From positions 55,957,001-56,021,000 of the forward strand of contig NC_071669.1 in NCBI RefSeq assembly GCF_028554725.1: 64,000 nt of DNA, read 5' to 3'. A program made the position numbers and the translations under genes. Under the pieces are notes generated by a model. That model saw only the letters and a program-made list of their open reading frames with translations, was not told the DNA's origin and made no database searches. Source of the DNA: Zeugodacus cucurbitae. Lineage: Eukaryota > Arthropoda > Insecta > Diptera > Tephritidae. Positions 58,897 to 64,000 of this stretch are shown piece by piece; position 1 is the stretch's first letter; every line of letters starts with the position of its first letter.

Positions 58897-61273
58897 AAAT
58901 TCATTAACATAAATATTAGTTGTTGTAAATTTTTACAATTGTTGTAAATTTATTTATAACATTTTATTGCGGTTTTTACAAACTATTTTATGATTCTAAA
59001 TCAATTTTTTGGATCCATAAAAAATTATCTAATTTTATTTCAATATTATTATTGTTGTTACATTTTTTTTTAATTTTAATTATTATTTTTTAATTTAAAA
59101 AAATATATTTTTTTACTCATTTTATTATTTTGAAATTTTTTGAAATTATTTTCTTAAATTGAAACTTTAAACAATAAAAATTACCAAAAATTTAATTTGT
59201 GTAGAAAATATTTTTGTTGTAATATAAAATTAAATTTATTTTGTACATAATTTTTATTGCAAAAATATTTGTATAAAATCTTCATATATCTCTAAAGCGA
59301 TTAAATTTTTCATTAATTTATTAAAAGTATTGGAAAGAATTTTGATTTTTTGAAATATTTTTTATAAACTTTTATTTCATTGTGAGAATCATTTTTTTCC
59401 ACAATATTTAATATTTTTACACAGCTCCTCCATTCACACTGGTAAAATTTTCCTCTACAACTTAATTTGCCATATCGCCTTCGCACTGCCACTGCCGCTA
59501 AGTGCAACAAGTTTCATAACGGTATTTTTTTTTTCTTTCTATTTCAAATAGAAAATATGACAGCAAGAAATTTAGAAGGCCGCAAGATAATTTGGCACTC
59601 ACTTTCGGGCTACCAGTTGCACTCGTCAGCAGCGCGTAGAAATCCATATATTTATATACCATATACTTCTCCGCCGCACTGTTACTTGATATTCGCCATT
59701 ATTGCATAGCATATGCGTACCGCGCTGACGGCATTGCCATTGGCAGCGACTGCAAATGAGCTGTTTTTTTCGCAAAATTTTTCTTCGCTTGCGATCTTAA
59801 ATAAATAATATTAATTTCGATTATTTTTAAAGCGTGAAAAACGTGCCACAAAGTGTACACCATTTATTTTTGTAATGAAATGAAATGAAATTACGCTAAA
59901 AATAAATGTCAATGTGCAGATGTGGGCATGTATGTGTGTATGTATTCAACTCAATATTGCTTGTTTCTATGTATTTGTGCAAAATAATGCTGCAAAAATA
60001 ATTGAAAATTGGCAAATGGAGGTCATTGATGCTTGGCAGCTTGGGTGTATTTGATGAAAATATACATAAAATCAAAATCAAAAAACAAAACTCAAAACAG
60101 AAGTATTTTTTATATACAGATATATTTGATCTCGATAATATATACTTAAATAATGTTTTATATTTTACTTTATAAATTCGTAATTTCATTACTTTCTGTC
60201 CAAAAAACCATCTTGACGATTGACGACTATTCGTAATAATATTTATTTCAAATACACTCTTATTATTGTACACCTTATTCGAATCACTTCGACGCCAACT
60301 TTTAACTTTTCACAGTTTCTGATAAAGCTTAGTTCATAGTTAAGCTTTATTAGATTGTTGTAGCAGAGTTATTATTTACACCTTCATTTAGTTGACTCAC
60401 AAAAAACGAAAGGCAATCCGAAAAGTAAACGATCACGCACTTTCACATACCGATTGATACCGAGAGTTTGCGTCAGCAGATTAACGAAAAAAAACCGAGA
60501 GGTGTTCGGTTCAATTTTTGCGAGCCGGACTACTTATGTTCGAAATTTCAAGTTATAAGATAGAGTATAATCCGCTAATGTGAAGTAAAATTCAATCAAG
60601 CACATAATTCCGTTATTTTTCAAAATTTTTGTAAAAAAAAATCATAAAATATAACTGAAAATATACCTGATTATGTCCAAAAAAACTTCGAAACATTCGA
60701 TCGAGTACTTCCTTTTAAAAAAATCACGAAAATCGCCTAATTTTTCATGAGCTACACTGTTATAGCCCCTTAATAAAGACTGTTTAGGTTTACTCTGCGA
60801 TGAAGGCTATTATTTAGACTTAGATTAGTTAAACATTGTCATCGCTTTCCACTTTAAGTTGTTTAGACTTACCCATTTACGGCAAAGTTTCCATGTTAGA
60901 CCCTGAAAAATAAGAAGGAAAATAATTAAAAATTAAAGCTCTTGAATTTTGATAACAACATAAAATAAGTAATAGTAAATTTAGATTGATTTAAAGAAAA
61001 GATGTTGCATTAATTATATATACTTGAAAGATTTTCGTCATAGAGCACTCCATCTAAATAAGATGGTTTGTTCTGATCTTTCGCTTTTTTGTTGTCTTTC
61101 CCATCGTTCATTTCAACACTATCGCTCAATTATGAAGCAAAAACTTTAATAACAAGTTCACAGGCCAATTAGTTGAGACAATTAAGATGTTAATTGACTC
61201 ATTAAGTTTGTTGTTCAAGTATAAACAATTTATGCAATTAATTTGTGACAGTTGTCTTAAGACTTTTAATTTT
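58897..61273. other. Gene-free, largely very AT-rich DNA
   Basis: 58900-59420 is AT-rich with A/T homopolymers; 59440-59760 is more mixed. A TGAAATGAAATGAAAT microsatellite lies at 59876-59892. No gene or mobile element recognised. Confidence 0.55.
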
Positions 61274-61515
61274 ATTTGTGAATATTTCAACTGTATAGCG
61301 TTGCATATGAACTTTTACATTAATTTATTGTTAATTAAGTATTAATGAAGTAATTAGTGAATTGTTGCATTATGTGGTAAATTAAGAAATTGAGAGTCAA
61401 TTACCATTTTTTTATCTGTGAATATTTTAACCCCACAGAGTTGTATAGGCACTTTTAGATTCATTCATTGTTAATTAAGTACTAATGATGTAATTAGTTA
61501 ATCTTGGATTAAATG
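61274..61515 (+). repeat. 140-bp tandem duplication
   Basis: GTGAATATTTCAACTGTATA at 61278 and GTGAATATTTTAACCCCACA at 61418 start two copies of the same order of phrases: GTTGCATATGAACTTTTA / GTTGTATAGGCACTTTTA, then ATTGTTAATTAAGTA(T/C)TAATGA(A/T)GTAATTAGT. The offset is 140 bp and identity is moderate. Confidence 0.8.
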
Positions 61516-62989
61516 TTCAATTAATATGTGTGTCTTGATAAATAATAATCTACAATTTACTTCAAAAATAATTATAGGCTAATTTATTACATTTTCTACT
61601 TTTTCATTCATTGTTGAAAAAATAGTTGAGTACTTCGTACTGGTTCGGTGGATTTCAACCGATACTTCCTCATGCTTCTTAATCAGATACTCGTCGGCTC
61701 TTTGAACCATTTTTAATATATGGTTTTTCCTCTAAGTTGGTTTCTATCTACGCTTAGATCCTCTCTATTATATATGCTACTTTCATGAAATCCCCCCGCA
61801 GCTCTTTACCGATTTATTCTTTCTGAAAACAACAAAAGTCATTGATTCCTTTCACCTCATCGCCATATTAAATTGAGCTATTGAAACGTACTTAATTTGC
61901 ATAATTATTTGTGATTGCCAAATACACCAGTCAAATACACCGGCAAGCAACCACAAAGCAAATTTATTGAACTGCGTCTATTTGGGACCCATGCAAACAT
62001 ACATATATACAAACATACAGATGATGAATGTAAGGCCGCATTGTGCAATTCCCCTCAATATAGCTAATGTCAATTAAAATGTATACACACACATACATTT
62101 GTATACATGTCTAGGGATGTAGCTGTAATAGCGGTAAATCCCTTACGAAATCTATTCAATAGCCTCATCAATAAATAACCGATTAAATGCAACAACAACA
62201 ATAATAATTATACTTGCATGTGTCTGTGTGTGCGTTTGTACTTGTTGCACAAAACGCCCGATCATGAACACTAAACCGTTATTAACTTTCCACACACACC
62301 ACGTTGATGCATTCAATAGACATAACGGTAGTGTGTTTTGAAGTTGCAGGGATTCCAATCCGACTCAATTGACATGAAGTAAGAACGCACAAGCGTCGGT
62401 TATGCCTCTATGTGTGTTCGTTTGTATTCGTGCGTGCTTATTATCCCTTCGTTACAATTGCACAGCGGCGGTGCATACAATATTTTTGCAATAGATTTTT
62501 CGCATACCATTGCCATTTATTGCTTGCTTGTCGACCGCAGGCGGCATGCTCTATGCGAGGGTTCTCACTTCGGTCGGCTCTCGGTATTAAAGGTAAGGGC
62601 TAAAGTGACTCTTTTGACGTCTCATTGCCTGAGCGCTTCATTCATTGCATTTTGTTTGCATTTGTTGTAGGGTGGTTTGTTTGCTGTTGTATTTATTTAT
62701 ATTTAATGCATTGAAACGTGATAATGACATACTAATTGATGTTATTGATTCGTTATTGAAAGGATAACAAACACACACACACAAAGTATAGCCAATAAAG
62801 TTGGTATTTACATGGCATTAGTGTTTATAAAGTGATTTCAGTTAGCAGTGAATTTGCAGTTTTGTTGTTTAGACATCAATTTGGTAGACTGCAAGAACTT
62901 GGGAAATGAAGTGGTCTAGAAGAATTAAGGAGTCGAAGTAACTAATTATAGAACTATTATAAAAATTCTAGCCTATATGTAGCCTAGTC
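61516..62989. other. Gene-free DNA
   Basis: No gene supported. CATACA/TATACA strings at 61997-62020 and 62083-62110. CAACAA at 62190-62202. CA run at 62768-62782. Confidence 0.55.
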
Positions 62990-63310
62990 GAGAAGTAAAG
63001 ACGGGGACCCATTCAACTAATACCAAAATTGGGCGAATGGGGTTGGTGATGCGAAAACATAGCCTATCCCTCCTATAAGTCAACCTCACCTTCACGCAGT
63101 AAACGCTGTTCACAACGAACGAGGCTCTGACGACCGAGTAAAGGCGGTATAACCTTATCCCCTTCCAGGAGGAAACTCCCATCCCACTGCCCGCCTAAGG
63201 GCGAAACTAGCAGCTCCGGGACTAGGCTCGACTCATCTTAAACCCTCTGATTACCAAAACCAAGGGTTAAGTATTGCTGACACCCACATACAGCTCTAAG
63301 GTTAATGATG
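62990..63310. other. G+C-richer block, possible retrotransposon remnant
   Basis: Mixed-composition sequence (GGGGACCCATTCAACTAATACC, ACTGCCCGCCTAAGGGCGAA, GCTCCGGGACTAGGCTCGAC as landmarks at 63003, 63187 and 63214) that contrasts with the AT-rich flanks. It lies 430 bp upstream of the retrotransposon tail at 63735. It may be 5' or internal sequence of the same kind of element, but I could not read a diagnostic domain. Confidence 0.3.
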
Positions 63311-63734
63311 ACCATCCTTGTTTAGTCGCGGAGTCTAAGGATTCTCATAATCATGTGATGCAGAGACAGTCCCAGAGCATATGTACCTTACATTATTGGG
63401 AATACTTAAAGGAACCAGGCTCTAGGCGACACGACTAATGAAGAATATGCAAATGAAGACAATTGTTGAAGAATATGAGATTTCCTTGGAAATGAGACAA
63501 GCACAAGACACAGATGGAAAGAGAAACTTATGGAGCAAACCAACTTCAGGTCCATGTTGTTCTTCTGAGCTCTACTTTAGTGCCGAGTGTATTTGTATAC
63601 TGCATTCTTTACAATCCAACAGAATCGGACGTGAGTTTAATTCTTCAGAATATTCAGTCATTGATAAAGTGAAGCTTATATCAGTGAGAAATTGTGCAAA
63701 GAGACCTGAAAACCTCTTGTAAGACAATATAAAG
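63311..63734. other. Gene-free DNA
   Basis: A 94-codon open frame (63438-63722) has no recognised domain. It may lie within the retrotransposon remnant whose tail follows. Confidence 0.4.
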
Positions 63735-63975
63735 TTACGTCATTCTGGCCTAAGGTGGAGATCCACTGAGCTTTTTGCTCTTGCTGGACATTACCCGATG
63801 GGGCTACTTGCCGTAAGTCTAAATGTGCTGACGGATGCAAGTTGCCAAAGTTGCATCGAAGAAAGGGAATTTGCGACATCGAACAAACTTCGGAGAACTA
63901 GTTGAACTGTCCCGATTACTAATTAATAACCTGTACAAATCCGTCAAAGGCTCAAAGCGCTTAGTCGTCCCATAA
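63735..63975 (+). pseudogene. Non-LTR retrotransposon C-terminal (zinc-knuckle) tail
   Basis: The plus strand reads LFALAGHYPMGLLAVSL, then TDASCQSCIEEREFATSNKL and a stop (TGA). This corresponds to LTGHSPMGTHALRLG / ADASCQSCMQKGELESSN of the remnant at 52994-53650, with the same Cys-x2-Cys. After a frame change, ELSRLLINNLYKSVKGSKRL follows as in related tails. Broken and short. It runs near the window edge, and any further part would lie beyond it. Confidence 0.65.
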
Positions 63976-64000
63976 GTGTCTCGGTCAACCATTTTGAGAA

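Overview
The window looks like non-coding (intronic or intergenic) nuclear DNA of a higher fly. A tephritid fruit fly is the best guess. The reasons are: AT-rich sequence with endless (CAA)n/(TTG)n runs and CATACATATGTA-type strings; almost no long open reading frames; and transposons of types well known from flies, including a DD41D ('rosa'-like) mariner relative, a type first described from the tephritid genus Ceratitis. The species call is inference. I found no host protein-coding gene, rRNA, tRNA or CRISPR array that I could support. One exon-like segment at 26020-26239 is recorded with low confidence.

Layout. 1-2617 is simple-sequence-rich DNA with a GC-rich island near 1381-1545. 2618-3430 is a satellite-like block of AAAGCTC repeats. 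4190-4720 is extremely AT-rich. 6100-7490 is dense in the palindrome AGTACT. 10768-10985 is a 92-bp tandem repeat. 15540-16280 and 17091-18442 hold two interspersed repeat families, called B and A here; A recurs at 24658, 32424, 38107 and 45447. A short inverted-repeat element at 23351-23663 has an opposite-orientation sister at 58557-58896, and a second small pogo-like element lies at 23994-24166. 26755-27430 is a decayed DD41D transposase. 29611-30052 is an internally deleted mariner. 31385-31880 is a reverse-transcriptase tail. 42490-44245 has two non-LTR retrotransposon tails followed by a duplicated block. 47800-48615 is an array built from CAAGTTGAGA. 48982-50288 is a DD41D transposon with an intact 361-codon transposase. 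52994-53650 is an RNase H/zinc-knuckle retrotransposon tail. 55476-56729 is a full-length but broken mariner. 61274-61515 is a 140-bp duplication. 63735-63975 is one more retrotransposon tail.

The only intact coding sequence is the DD41D transposase. The other coding traces are dead copies: three DDE-type transposase remnants and five pieces of non-LTR reverse transcriptase/RNase H 3' ends. Nothing forms an operon or pathway. The unusual content is the set of unrelated repeat blocks, several built on a short palindrome (AGTACT, CAAGTTGAG, TTCGAA). I see no signature of a new enzymatic or defence system.
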